In this document: one piece after another, positions 36,561 through 44,084 of the stretch
Numbering within the stretch: position 1 is the first letter of the stretch
How the letters are laid out: every line of letters begins with the position of its first letter
Assembly: GCA_023412275.1 (NCBI GenBank)
Contig: JAEYNY010000068.1
Location: 1-64,000 of the forward strand
Direction: 5' to 3'
DNA length: 64,000 nucleotides
Source of the DNA: Bacillota bacterium
GTDB taxonomy: Bacteria > Bacillota > Clostridia > Acetivibrionales > DSM-1351
Program-made: the position numbers and the translations under genes
The notes under the pieces: generated by a model
The model's database searches: none
What the model saw: the letters and a program-made list of their open reading frames with translations, nothing else
Told to the model about the DNA's origin: nothing

Positions 36561-38612
36561 TCAAATTTTAAATTTCAAAACCTTTTTCCCCTGTTGCTTT
36601 ATATAATTTAAATATTTTCCGGAAGTCTGTAAAAAGCCTGATTTAATTAAACATTCCATATTCTCCAGTTTTTTTGATTCATTTGAATAGAAATTAATCT
36701 TTTCTTCCCCCCGTAGCATTTTCGAGTACTCTTCGTGTTCCATTCTTCCAAAAAAGCTGTAATCACGGTCTGCATTCAGCTTGTCTATAAATGCATCTGT
36801 AAATTTATAATGTTTTAAAAGGCCATTTACATCTGCGATATGTGCTTTGTTACAAAAATGGGGATTAGAAATCGGTTCAATTTTCCGATCTATGAACATA
36901 AGCGGATGCTTAATTAGTAGATACCGGGCTATTTCCTTTCTATTGATTACAAGCTTTCCAAACAGCTTTCTCCGTATCCCTCCGTAATAATATTTCATTC
37001 CCTTGTCCGAAAGTACGTTATAGTTGCAAAAGTTGATGTTATGTTTAAAATATTTGTCCTTTTTAATTTGAGAAATATCATAATAACAATATTTATCTAC
37101 AAGTCGATCTGTATAGTTCACATCTAAAACCCTGCTGTTATTTGAAAACATATCCAGCATATAGGCAACAACTGCGGTATATTCATTTTTGTTAAGATAG
37201 TCTAAAAATTGTGCCAGAGAAATCCGATCTGAATAGGGATAGTCAAACAGTTCGTCCACATCCACGCACAGACACCAACAGTTATCAAAGAGGCTCTTTA
37301 TAATAGCTCTCCTTATTTCACTTTCATACATCATAGAAGGCTTCAGATTTACCTGATAAACGGTAACATTGGCCTTGCCTCTTAAAAACTCTACAGTACC
37401 ATCGGTAGAATTATCATCGATAAACACAAAATGTTTTACCCCCAGACCATTGTAATGCTCCAGAAATTCTTCTAGATAATCCATTCCGTCTTTGAGAAGG
37501 CAAACCACAGCCAGCTCGTTCTTTTCTAAATTAATAACTTTATTCCCGAACACGTGAGGGATATCTCTGTTAAATACAGTCCTGTCAGGGTCTGAGCCGG
37601 AACATTGGATGTGCTTTAAAAACTGCCTTTCTCCCGTTTGTACTGAAAGCATCTGTAAGAAACGGGCTCTCATGTTGTACCAGTTGTAATACTCAACCTT
37701 GGACTGTGCATTCTCCGCCACAAAGTCCAGCATTCCCTGACTTTGCCCCTTAAGACTTATTGCCTCTTTTAAAGCCCGTATGGAATGTTTTTTTGAATAT
37801 ATAAACGGATAGCATCGTCTGGATGCATCCGATAACTGATTACCAATCACTATTTTCCCCATGGCGGCAGCATAAATAACCCATTTACCGTAGTTGGAAT
37901 ATCCGTAAGGAGCTATGAATGCAGTTCCCTCAGTCAATGCTCTGCAAAACTCCTCTTCATTGCAACATTTAACGGTTTCAATCTTATATTGTGATAATTT
38001 CCGCACTAGTTTATCATTCTGTTCCTTATAGAAAATCACCCTGGGCCTGACACAATATTTTTTCATTAACCTTTTTATCCACCTAAAGTGGTTTATCTTA
38101 CCGTTATATAAAATATTTATATAGTTTTTACTTTCGCAGCTTTTCTCAGGGCAATAGGACTTTATTTTGTTTATATCTGCGGGATGAGCAAGTTCATAAA
38201 CAGGCTTGTGAATCAATGCCTCTAAGCTACAGGCTATACTGTATTCAGTAGCAAAAACGAAATCTGCCTTTTGGACAGCATCTGTAAGCTTAGTTAAATC
38301 ATATGAATGCTGTTTCCAAAATTCCAAAGGTACGTCCATGCTGGCAACAAGCTTTGTCTTTGAACTGTCACCGATTCTGCTTCTTATTGAATGGATAATA
38401 GGAAGGTTTTTAGGTGTTATTTGTACATGAATTATATCAAAATCAGTGTCTTTGAGATGGCTCATAATTTGGCCTGCCTTGAAAATATGTCCTTGGAAGA
38501 CATTCAGCCACTGATAGAATCCGACAGCTTCTATTTCTGTTTTTTCAGTATGTGGATCATTATCATTTGTTATAATACAGTATTTTATCTGCTGTATCTT
38601 ATCCATTTCCAT
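36561..38612 (-). CDS. Two-domain glycosyltransferase (GT-B-like plus GT-A/GT2-like)
   Basis: In this 683-residue protein, residues about 1-330 resemble a GT-B glycosyltransferase: ILYNGKINHFRW at the domain junction and APYGYSNYGKW followed by AAMGKIVIG near the donor site. Residues about 365-640 are a GT-A module of the Glyco_tranf_2_4 type, with VVCLLKDGMDYLEEFLEHY, FIDDNSTDGT and the metal motif VDVDELF. The C-terminus is basic. ATG 38612 follows GGGGG. One polypeptide could therefore add two sugars in succession. The GT-B half is weaker in motif content, so its activity is less sure. Confidence 0.85.
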   Translation of the reverse strand: MEMDKIQQIKYCIITNDNDPHTEKTEIEAVGFYQWLNVFQGHIFKAGQIMSHLKDTDFDIIHVQITPKNLPIIHSIRSRIGDSSKTKLVASMDVPLEFWKQHSYDLTKLTDAVQKADFVFATEYSIACSLEALIHKPVYELAHPADINKIKSYCPEKSCESKNYINILYNGKINHFRWIKRLMKKYCVRPRVIFYKEQNDKLVRKLSQYKIETVKCCNEEEFCRALTEGTAFIAPYGYSNYGKWVIYAAAMGKIVIGNQLSDASRRCYPFIYSKKHSIRALKEAISLKGQSQGMLDFVAENAQSKVEYYNWYNMRARFLQMLSVQTGERQFLKHIQCSGSDPDRTVFNRDIPHVFGNKVINLEKNELAVVCLLKDGMDYLEEFLEHYNGLGVKHFVFIDDNSTDGTVEFLRGKANVTVYQVNLKPSMMYESEIRRAIIKSLFDNCWCLCVDVDELFDYPYSDRISLAQFLDYLNKNEYTAVVAYMLDMFSNNSRVLDVNYTDRLVDKYCYYDISQIKKDKYFKHNINFCNYNVLSDKGMKYYYGGIRRKLFGKLVINRKEIARYLLIKHPLMFIDRKIEPISNPHFCNKAHIADVNGLLKHYKFTDAFIDKLNADRDYSFFGRMEHEEYSKMLRGEEKINFYSNESKKLENMECLIKSGFLQTSGKYLNYIKQQGKKVLKFKI

Positions 38613-38639
38613 TTTTTATTCCCCCAGATGGCTTTTATA

Positions 38640-40148
38640 TTAAAATCTCTGATTCTGCTTTTCCATTATGCTGCCGGATACCAGCTGCCAGTTCTTATCC
38701 TTTTTGTAAAACAAATATGGTGCGTGGTTATAATAATAAATTAAATGTGTAAACCTTCTTTCCGTCGCCCCGAACTGAATAAAATTATTCTGAGCCTGCA
38801 CCAAAGATACTTCGTTTGCGCCTCCTGCAAAATATGGATTTTCGTGCTGTTCGGGGTCATACTCCCAGCAGCAGACCCTACAGGCTTCATGTGACTCTAT
38901 TGCCTCTTTTGTAAATGTTTTATAGCCGCAGCACGGGCATGTATACTTTTCAGAGAGTGCGTATTTACGGGAGGCTTCCTTCAATGCACGAGGAATAATG
39001 TACCTTACAGGAATAAGAGCTGTACACATCAGCGTTTGCAGGGCAGATCCTATGTTTTCCGCGGGTTTTTCATTTTTGATGGAATAAAACCGGACTGTAA
39101 GCCTTGAGAAAAGTCTCAGATATGCGTAAATCAGGGGAAAAAGCAAAGAGTATGTCAGCTTAAATAATTGGGAATCAGCTAATTTATCTGAAAAGTAACT
39201 CTTGTCTATCATAAAATAATCTCTGATTTTCTTCTTATACAGGTAGAAACCCCTTCCAATGGGGGTCTTCCCCAAGAATTTCCCAAGTACATCTATAATA
39301 GTAATGTTTGGAGCAGCACCATTCCAGGGAGTTAGGCGAAGATATCTTTGATATTCCTTCTTTAATGGGTGACAATATTTATAATGCCATGGCTTAACCT
39401 GCTTGGTATAGTGAATAATCATGGGGTTGAGAGCTGCCTTCATCACGTCAGACCTGTCAATTCTATTTCTTTGTAAAAGATCCAGAATATCCGCCTGTTG
39501 GTTCCACTCCATCGGTAATTTCAGCCATCGATCTTTGAAAACAGCATTGAGGCCATCCTGATCCGCAAAGTGTATTTTTTCTCTGTTATCGATCAAAAAG
39601 TTTCTTATTGTCTCAGTGGTATTGTCAGCACGCCATTTGTCCAGATTAATTAATAAAACCACGGCATTAAAATATTTTCCTTTTCGTGGAATACCAATGC
39701 ATTTTTTCACCGTGGTTGCGAAGTCTCCGCCAATATCAATGCCAACATCCTCAACTGCCGCCACAGAGTATTCTGAAATATCATTTTCCCATAGCTTACA
39801 GATATCACCCTTAATGACCATATCACAATCGAGGTATATGACTTTTCTGACCGAGTCATCAACAATTTCAGGAATAAAAATTCGGAAATAGGTAGCATAG
39901 CCGAAGTATGATTGTGTTTTAAAATCCTGATACAGTTCAGGTTTAAGTTCTAAAAACCTAATTCGTGAGCCATACTTTTCAACACAAGCACGCAGACATT
40001 CCTTATTCCGAGTACTGATGCCTCCATCTATCACAAAAAAATCCACATTTTCTCTTGACTCTGTATTCTCCAAAAGAGATGTTATCATTACTCCAAGATG
40101 CTGGGCATAATTATTATCACAAGCTGAAACTATATTAATAATATCCAC
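38640..40148 (-). CDS. GT8 glycosyltransferase fused to a CPCC cysteine-rich domain, first gene of the operon
   Basis: This 502-residue paralogue of the 29104-30462 product starts at GTG 40148 with AGGTGA upstream. The GT8 part carries SACDNNYAQHLGV, the DxD motif in YLDCDMVI and FADQDGLNAVF. A longer linker with hydrophobic helices at about 325-390 could touch the membrane. The C-terminal CPCC domain has TCPCCGYKTF, CRVCCWEYDPEQ and the NFIQFGATE tail, so all cysteines are kept. It is the first gene after the divergent promoter region and so probably the first product of the whole biosynthetic operon. Confidence 0.9.
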   Translation of the reverse strand: MDIINIVSACDNNYAQHLGVMITSLLENTESRENVDFFVIDGGISTRNKECLRACVEKYGSRIRFLELKPELYQDFKTQSYFGYATYFRIFIPEIVDDSVRKVIYLDCDMVIKGDICKLWENDISEYSVAAVEDVGIDIGGDFATTVKKCIGIPRKGKYFNAVVLLINLDKWRADNTTETIRNFLIDNREKIHFADQDGLNAVFKDRWLKLPMEWNQQADILDLLQRNRIDRSDVMKAALNPMIIHYTKQVKPWHYKYCHPLKKEYQRYLRLTPWNGAAPNITIIDVLGKFLGKTPIGRGFYLYKKKIRDYFMIDKSYFSDKLADSQLFKLTYSLLFPLIYAYLRLFSRLTVRFYSIKNEKPAENIGSALQTLMCTALIPVRYIIPRALKEASRKYALSEKYTCPCCGYKTFTKEAIESHEACRVCCWEYDPEQHENPYFAGGANEVSLVQAQNNFIQFGATERRFTHLIYYYNHAPYLFYKKDKNWQLVSGSIMEKQNQRF

Positions 40149-40213
40149 AATTAATCACCTAACCTGACTTTTCTGGACTGAAATCCATTCAACACCGAAC
40201 ATAATCAGGTGTT

Positions 40214-40254
40214 TTTGTTAAACAAATTATATAAGTAATATTGGAAAAATGTAA
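40214..40254 (-). promoter_or_regulatory. Candidate promoter and 13-bp palindrome for the biosynthetic operon
   Basis: Reading the minus strand, a perfect -10 (TATAAT) lies at 40231-40226. At a 17-base spacing the -35 position reads TTACAT, a poor match, suggesting a promoter that needs an activator. Directly touching the -10 is the palindrome TTTGTT-A-AACAAA (40214-40226), a possible operator. About 70 bases of leader separate it from the GTG start at 40148. The divergent response-regulator gene is the natural candidate to bind here (inference). Confidence 0.4.
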
Positions 40255-40303
40255 CATATATCTTTTATATACCCCCCCAGAAATATCATATTTTGAGGTA
40301 CCT

Positions 40304-40331
40304 TTGACAATTTTAGACTAAATATTATAAC
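40304..40331 (+). promoter_or_regulatory. Candidate sigma-A promoter for the two-component genes
   Basis: TTGACA at 40304-40309 and TATAAC at 40326-40331 are separated by 16 bases, about 90 bases upstream of the response regulator start. No other equally good pair is seen in the 281-base divergent gap. Confidence 0.5.
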
Positions 40332-40429
40332 TTATAAATTTCCATGATTTCAAAATTAATAAACATATGCTATATTATGTGTATATTAGTAATTATTAGT
40401 ATTTTTAGAAGGAGTCTAAACTTCCTGAT

Positions 40430-41068
40430 ATGTGTAAAATAAAAATTGCAATACTTGACGACGATAAAGACTGGATTGAGTCCATCAAATTGTATTTAAA
40501 TAGTTGTGAAGATATATCCATTGTAGGAACCGCCGAAAACCGCCAGGATTTAATTGAATTATTGCGTGAGAGAAAAGATATTGACATGGTACTTCTAGAC
40601 ATAATTTTAAATGAAAACAAATACGATGGAATTTACATAGCAGCTGAAATTTTGCATCTCTTTGAAAACTTAAAAATAATTATGCTTACGTGCCTGAATG
40701 AAGAAAAGTCAATAATCGATTCCTTTACTGCAGGTGCAAAAAATTATGTGCTTAAAACCGATTATCAGCAAATCCCCCATACCATCAGAACTGTTTTTAA
40801 TCGGAGCTGTCCAACTGAAATACTTGCCAAAAGCTTTGCAAAACAGCAAGAAGAGAAGATGCTGGATATTTTAACTAAGTCTGAAAGAGAAATCTTAACT
40901 TTAATACAAGAAGGTTATACTCAGTCAAAAATTGCAAAAATTCTATATAAATCGCAAGGAACTCTGCGATGTCAAGTCAATAAAATAATTAAAAAATTTG
41001 GGGTAACCAGTAGTAAGGAAGCCGTTGAAAAAATTACTATGAGAGGTTTTTACAGAAACAAAACTTAA
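40430..41068 (+). CDS. LuxR/NarL-type response regulator
   Basis: The protein has 212 residues. The receiver domain has the acidic pocket LDDD near residue 10, the phospho-acceptor Asp in MVLLDIIL, Thr in IMLTCLN and Lys in VLKTD. Residues about 140-205 form a helix-turn-helix of the LuxR type (LTKSEREILTLIQEGYTQSKIA), though the recognition helix departs from consensus. ATG 40430 has AAGGAG about 15 bases upstream, farther than usual. The kinase gene follows after 13 bases. Divergent placement beside the biosynthetic operon makes it the likely pathway regulator (inference). Confidence 0.92.
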   Translation: MCKIKIAILDDDKDWIESIKLYLNSCEDISIVGTAENRQDLIELLRERKDIDMVLLDIILNENKYDGIYIAAEILHLFENLKIIMLTCLNEEKSIIDSFTAGAKNYVLKTDYQQIPHTIRTVFNRSCPTEILAKSFAKQQEEKMLDILTKSEREILTLIQEGYTQSKIAKILYKSQGTLRCQVNKIIKKFGVTSSKEAVEKITMRGFYRNKT

Positions 41069-41081
41069 AGAGGCATAAACT

Positions 41082-42449
41082 GTGTTTATCGTATATTCAG
41101 TAATGTTGGTGTTTGGTCTTATATTTCTGAGTTTCAATCCAAGAGATAGTAAGTATCGATGGATATGCTTTGCCTTGTTTACTTGTGTTATTGGTGGACT
41201 GTTAGCTCACTATGTAAACCGGACTTTTGGTAGCACTATGCTGCCGAAAGAATATTATAAATCCTCAAGCGTGAAATATTTACCTCTCTACCTCCTTGAT
41301 ACCTATTCATATTATTTCTTTCCATATTCCTTTTTAATGTTTAGTATGACCTACGCCCTGTCCACGAAAACATTTTTTTTAAAGCATAAAAACAAAATTT
41401 ATCTTATATTTTTGATGCCTATCATACTTTTTTACTTCATCTTTGATGTATACCCCGAGGTAAATCCCAATTTCATAATTATTGTAGTATGGGCTGGCAT
41501 TTATATAACATTATCCAATTCATTCCTTATTTATTCCTATATAAAATCCGATTTTAAAAAAGAATCTCTTATTGTTTGCATCGCTCTCATTCCGGGAACA
41601 TCCGTAACAATCTATACAGATTATATTCTGGTATTGCACAAGAACTTCTCAATCTGGAATTATCATGATTTCATTGCTTTCGTTTTAGTACTTATTGCTA
41701 TAATTTTAGCTATAAAATATGGAATTATGGGAATAAAAATTAAAATTGAAAAAAAGGATATTGAAACTTCAATGAAACCTGCTTATCCGGGAATCAGTAT
41801 AATTAATCATTCATTGAAAAGTGAGATTTCTAAGATCTCTATGTGTGCAGATTCAATACAAAAAAACAACATCACCCAGAATGATATTATAGAAAAAAGC
41901 GTTATAATTATTAAAAATTCACTTTCTCATTTATCGAATTTGATGAATAAAACAATGAAAAACACAATGGATATTATAATAAGTGAAAAAATGGCATCTC
42001 TTAAAGATATAATTGATTCTGCAATCAATTTAAATGAAATTGATATGAAACAAGCTAGAATCAATATTATCAGAGATTACGACAACAACACCCATCTTCT
42101 TTGCGATGAAACGCATTTAATAGAAGTAATAAATAATATATTAAGAAACTCCATTGAGGCTATTGGCAAAAACGGTGAAATAAGAGTTGCAATGGGGACT
42201 AATAAAAAATATTTTTTCATAAAAATCAAGGACACGGGAATGGGAATACCCTCGAATAAAATTCCAAGTGTATTTTTGCCATACTTTACCACAAAGAATA
42301 AGGATTCAAATTTTGGTCTTGGCCTTTCTTACTGCTATAATGTAATGAAAAAGCATAACGGTTTCATAGAAATATCTAGCAAAGTAGGACATGGAACCTC
42401 CGTGTACCTATATTTCCCAATCCATAGGCAAAAACATATAGGCAAATAA
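41082..42449 (+). CDS. Seven-TM sensor histidine kinase
   Basis: This 455-residue protein starts at GTG 41082 behind GAGG. About seven hydrophobic helices occupy residues 1-230, with no extracellular ligand-binding domain, like kinases that sense peptides or membrane signals. The phospho-acceptor is probably His in IINHSLKSEIS near residue 245. The ATPase domain has NNILRNSIEAI (N box), IKDTGMGIP (G1), FLPYFTTK (F box) and FGLGLSY (G2). It is transcribed with the response regulator. The small membrane peptide or the exported product could be its signal, but there is no direct evidence. Confidence 0.9.
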   Translation: MFIVYSVMLVFGLIFLSFNPRDSKYRWICFALFTCVIGGLLAHYVNRTFGSTMLPKEYYKSSSVKYLPLYLLDTYSYYFFPYSFLMFSMTYALSTKTFFLKHKNKIYLIFLMPIILFYFIFDVYPEVNPNFIIIVVWAGIYITLSNSFLIYSYIKSDFKKESLIVCIALIPGTSVTIYTDYILVLHKNFSIWNYHDFIAFVLVLIAIILAIKYGIMGIKIKIEKKDIETSMKPAYPGISIINHSLKSEISKISMCADSIQKNNITQNDIIEKSVIIIKNSLSHLSNLMNKTMKNTMDIIISEKMASLKDIIDSAINLNEIDMKQARINIIRDYDNNTHLLCDETHLIEVINNILRNSIEAIGKNGEIRVAMGTNKKYFFIKIKDTGMGIPSNKIPSVFLPYFTTKNKDSNFGLGLSYCYNVMKKHNGFIEISSKVGHGTSVYLYFPIHRQKHIGK

Positions 42450-42469
42450 TATTTCTACATTATATTTTC

Positions 42470-42497
42470 TTGACAACATCGCTTCTTGTAATATATC
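42470..42497 (+). promoter_or_regulatory. Candidate promoter for the thioesterase gene
   Basis: TTGACA at 42470-42475 is followed after 16 bases by TATATC at 42492-42497, some 45 bases before the thioesterase start at 42542. The -10 is only a four-of-six match. Confidence 0.4.
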
Positions 42498-42541
42498 TTA
42501 ATAGTTAAAGTCGTCAGGCATTTATGATTGGAGGCACTATA

Positions 42542-43000
42542 ATGCAACATGAACATCTTTCATGGCTTCATAAATATTTATTGGAAACATACCAAGCGCC
42601 CATACTTGAAAATTTTCTTCAGCTTGAAATAGTTGAGCTAGCTGAAGGAAGATTTACATGTAAGACAAAAATTATTGATAAGCATTGTAATATCTATGGT
42701 TTTGTTCATGGAGGTACACTGGCTTCATTATCTGATATAGTCATGGGAGTTTCCTGCATTACACTTAAAAAGCGGGTTGTAACCATAGATATGAACAACA
42801 GCTATATTAAAAATTCACCTGTTGGTTGTAGCCTTACTGCGGTAGGTGAGGTCATAAGCAACGGTAAAACCATTATGAGGGCTTCTGGTCAGATATTCAA
42901 CGAACAACAGCAACTTCTCGTACGGTCACAGGCATCATACTTTGTAACAGGTGATTTTTGTGAAAATGACTACCCTGTATTAAAAAAAATGCCTCTATGA
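42542..43000 (+). CDS. PaaI-family hotdog thioesterase
   Basis: This 152-residue hotdog-fold protein has the signature GFVHGGTLASLSD, which holds the catalytic acid region of PaaI/YbgC-type acyl-CoA thioesterases, and a final RSQASYFV strand. ATG 42542 is chosen because GGAGG lies seven bases before it; an in-frame ATG six codons earlier overlaps this RBS. The substrate is unknown. Its place next to the biosynthetic cluster and regulators allows a role in acyl release or editing, but such genes are also common as free housekeeping enzymes, and its own promoter and terminator suggest independent transcription. Confidence 0.88.
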   Translation: MQHEHLSWLHKYLLETYQAPILENFLQLEIVELAEGRFTCKTKIIDKHCNIYGFVHGGTLASLSDIVMGVSCITLKKRVVTIDMNNSYIKNSPVGCSLTAVGEVISNGKTIMRASGQIFNEQQQLLVRSQASYFVTGDFCENDYPVLKKMPL

Positions 43001-43022
43001 TTTAAAATCATGAGACATTTTT
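42984..43022 (+). terminator. Hairpin terminator after the thioesterase
   Basis: An A-rich arm and CTCtATGATTT pair with AAATCATGAG and a following CATTTTT run. The hairpin overlaps the last codons and stop of the thioesterase gene. Confidence 0.65.
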
Positions 43023-43064
43023 CTGATGGAAGAACAAACTATATTTTATAGGAGGGTTTTGCTG

Positions 43065-43247
43065 ATGAAAACTAAATCAAACTGCGACTGCTGCATCAAT
43101 TACATATACGATGAAGAATACGGCTCTTATTACTGTCAGGTAAATCTGGACGAAGATGAAATGCTAAGATTTATGACAAAATCCTTTAACAGCTGCCCAT
43201 ACTTTCAATTTAATGATGAATATAAAACCATAAGAAAGCAGATGTAA
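43065..43247 (+). CDS. Small Cys-rich protein, DUF6472-like
   Basis: This 60-residue protein starts at ATG 43065, nine bases after GGAGG; the open frame extends 13 codons further upstream without an RBS. Five cysteines (CDCC near the start, Cys in YYCQVN and Cys in NSCPYF) and the acidic LDEDEMLRF segment match a small conserved clostridial family I recall as DUF6472. The cysteine pattern suggests a metal-binding knuckle. Function is unknown. It ends five bases before the convergent pflA stop, with no terminator visible between them. Confidence 0.75.
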   Translation: MKTKSNCDCCINYIYDEEYGSYYCQVNLDEDEMLRFMTKSFNSCPYFQFNDEYKTIRKQM

Positions 43248-43252
43248 ACCTT

Positions 43253-43975
43253 CTACGGTTTTCCTGTGGTCAGAATGTTTTTAGCTCTGTCCACATCTTC
43301 CTGTGAAGGGGAAGGCACTCCCTCCAGAGGGTATTCTACGTTTAGCTTCTCCCATTTGACCTTTCCCATTGAGTGGTACGGAAGAACCTCTATTTTCTCT
43401 ATATTTTTAAATCCCTTTAAATAATTGTATGCTGATAGCAAATCCTCTTCATCGTCGGTATAACCCGGAACAAGGACGTACCTTATCCAGACTGGTTTTC
43501 CAATTTCGCCAAGATAGCTTGTAAACAGCTTTATGCGCTCATTTTCCACACCCGTCAAATCCAAGTGCTTCTTTGCGTTTGCCTGCTTTAAGTCCAGAAG
43601 TACAAGGTCTGTGTACTCAAGTGTTTCCTTTACATCTTCAACATTGACGTAACCGGAAGTGTCCACAGCAGTATGTATCCCTGCTTCACGGCACAATTTA
43701 AACAGTTCCTTTACAAATTCATGCTGTATTAAGGGCTCTCCTCCGCTGACTGTTATTCCTCCATGTGAGGCTTCTATAAAGTTTCTGTATTTAAGCACCT
43801 CCTTCATTACCTCCTGAGGTGTATACAGTTTTGCCCCCTCCGAGCTCCATGCATCCCTGTTATGGCAGTATTTGCATCTCAGCGGACAGCCTTTGAGAAA
43901 TACTATAAACCTAATTCCGGGACCATCTACAGTCCCAAAGGTTTCAAATGAATGTACTCTTCCTTTGATTTCCAT
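43253..43975 (-). CDS. pflA: Pyruvate formate-lyase activating enzyme
   Basis: This 240-residue radical SAM enzyme has the cluster motif CPLRCKYCHN (Cys-x3-Cys-x2-Cys), GPGIRFIVFLKG before it and VSGGEPL in the SAM-binding region. It makes the glycyl radical on PflB using AdoMet and a [4Fe-4S] cluster. ATG 43975 follows AAGGAGG. It lies 109 bases downstream of pflB on the same strand, the normal order for this pair. The length is typical. Confidence 0.96.
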   Translation of the reverse strand: MEIKGRVHSFETFGTVDGPGIRFIVFLKGCPLRCKYCHNRDAWSSEGAKLYTPQEVMKEVLKYRNFIEASHGGITVSGGEPLIQHEFVKELFKLCREAGIHTAVDTSGYVNVEDVKETLEYTDLVLLDLKQANAKKHLDLTGVENERIKLFTSYLGEIGKPVWIRYVLVPGYTDDEEDLLSAYNYLKGFKNIEKIEVLPYHSMGKVKWEKLNVEYPLEGVPSPSQEDVDRAKNILTTGKP

Positions 43976-44084
43976 CAGAATTACCTCCTTAAAACTTGCA
44001 ACCCCCGTATAAAAATTAAATCCGGGGCAGATTCCGTGGAAATTGCTTTGGCAAGGCTATCTCTCGGAACCTGTCCGGCTGAAA

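Noticed and set aside
42542..43000. Thioesterase as the release enzyme of the megasynthase
   Set aside because: Hotdog PaaI-type enzymes act mainly on acyl-CoAs, and this gene is on the opposite strand with its own promoter and terminator; kept as an independent gene.
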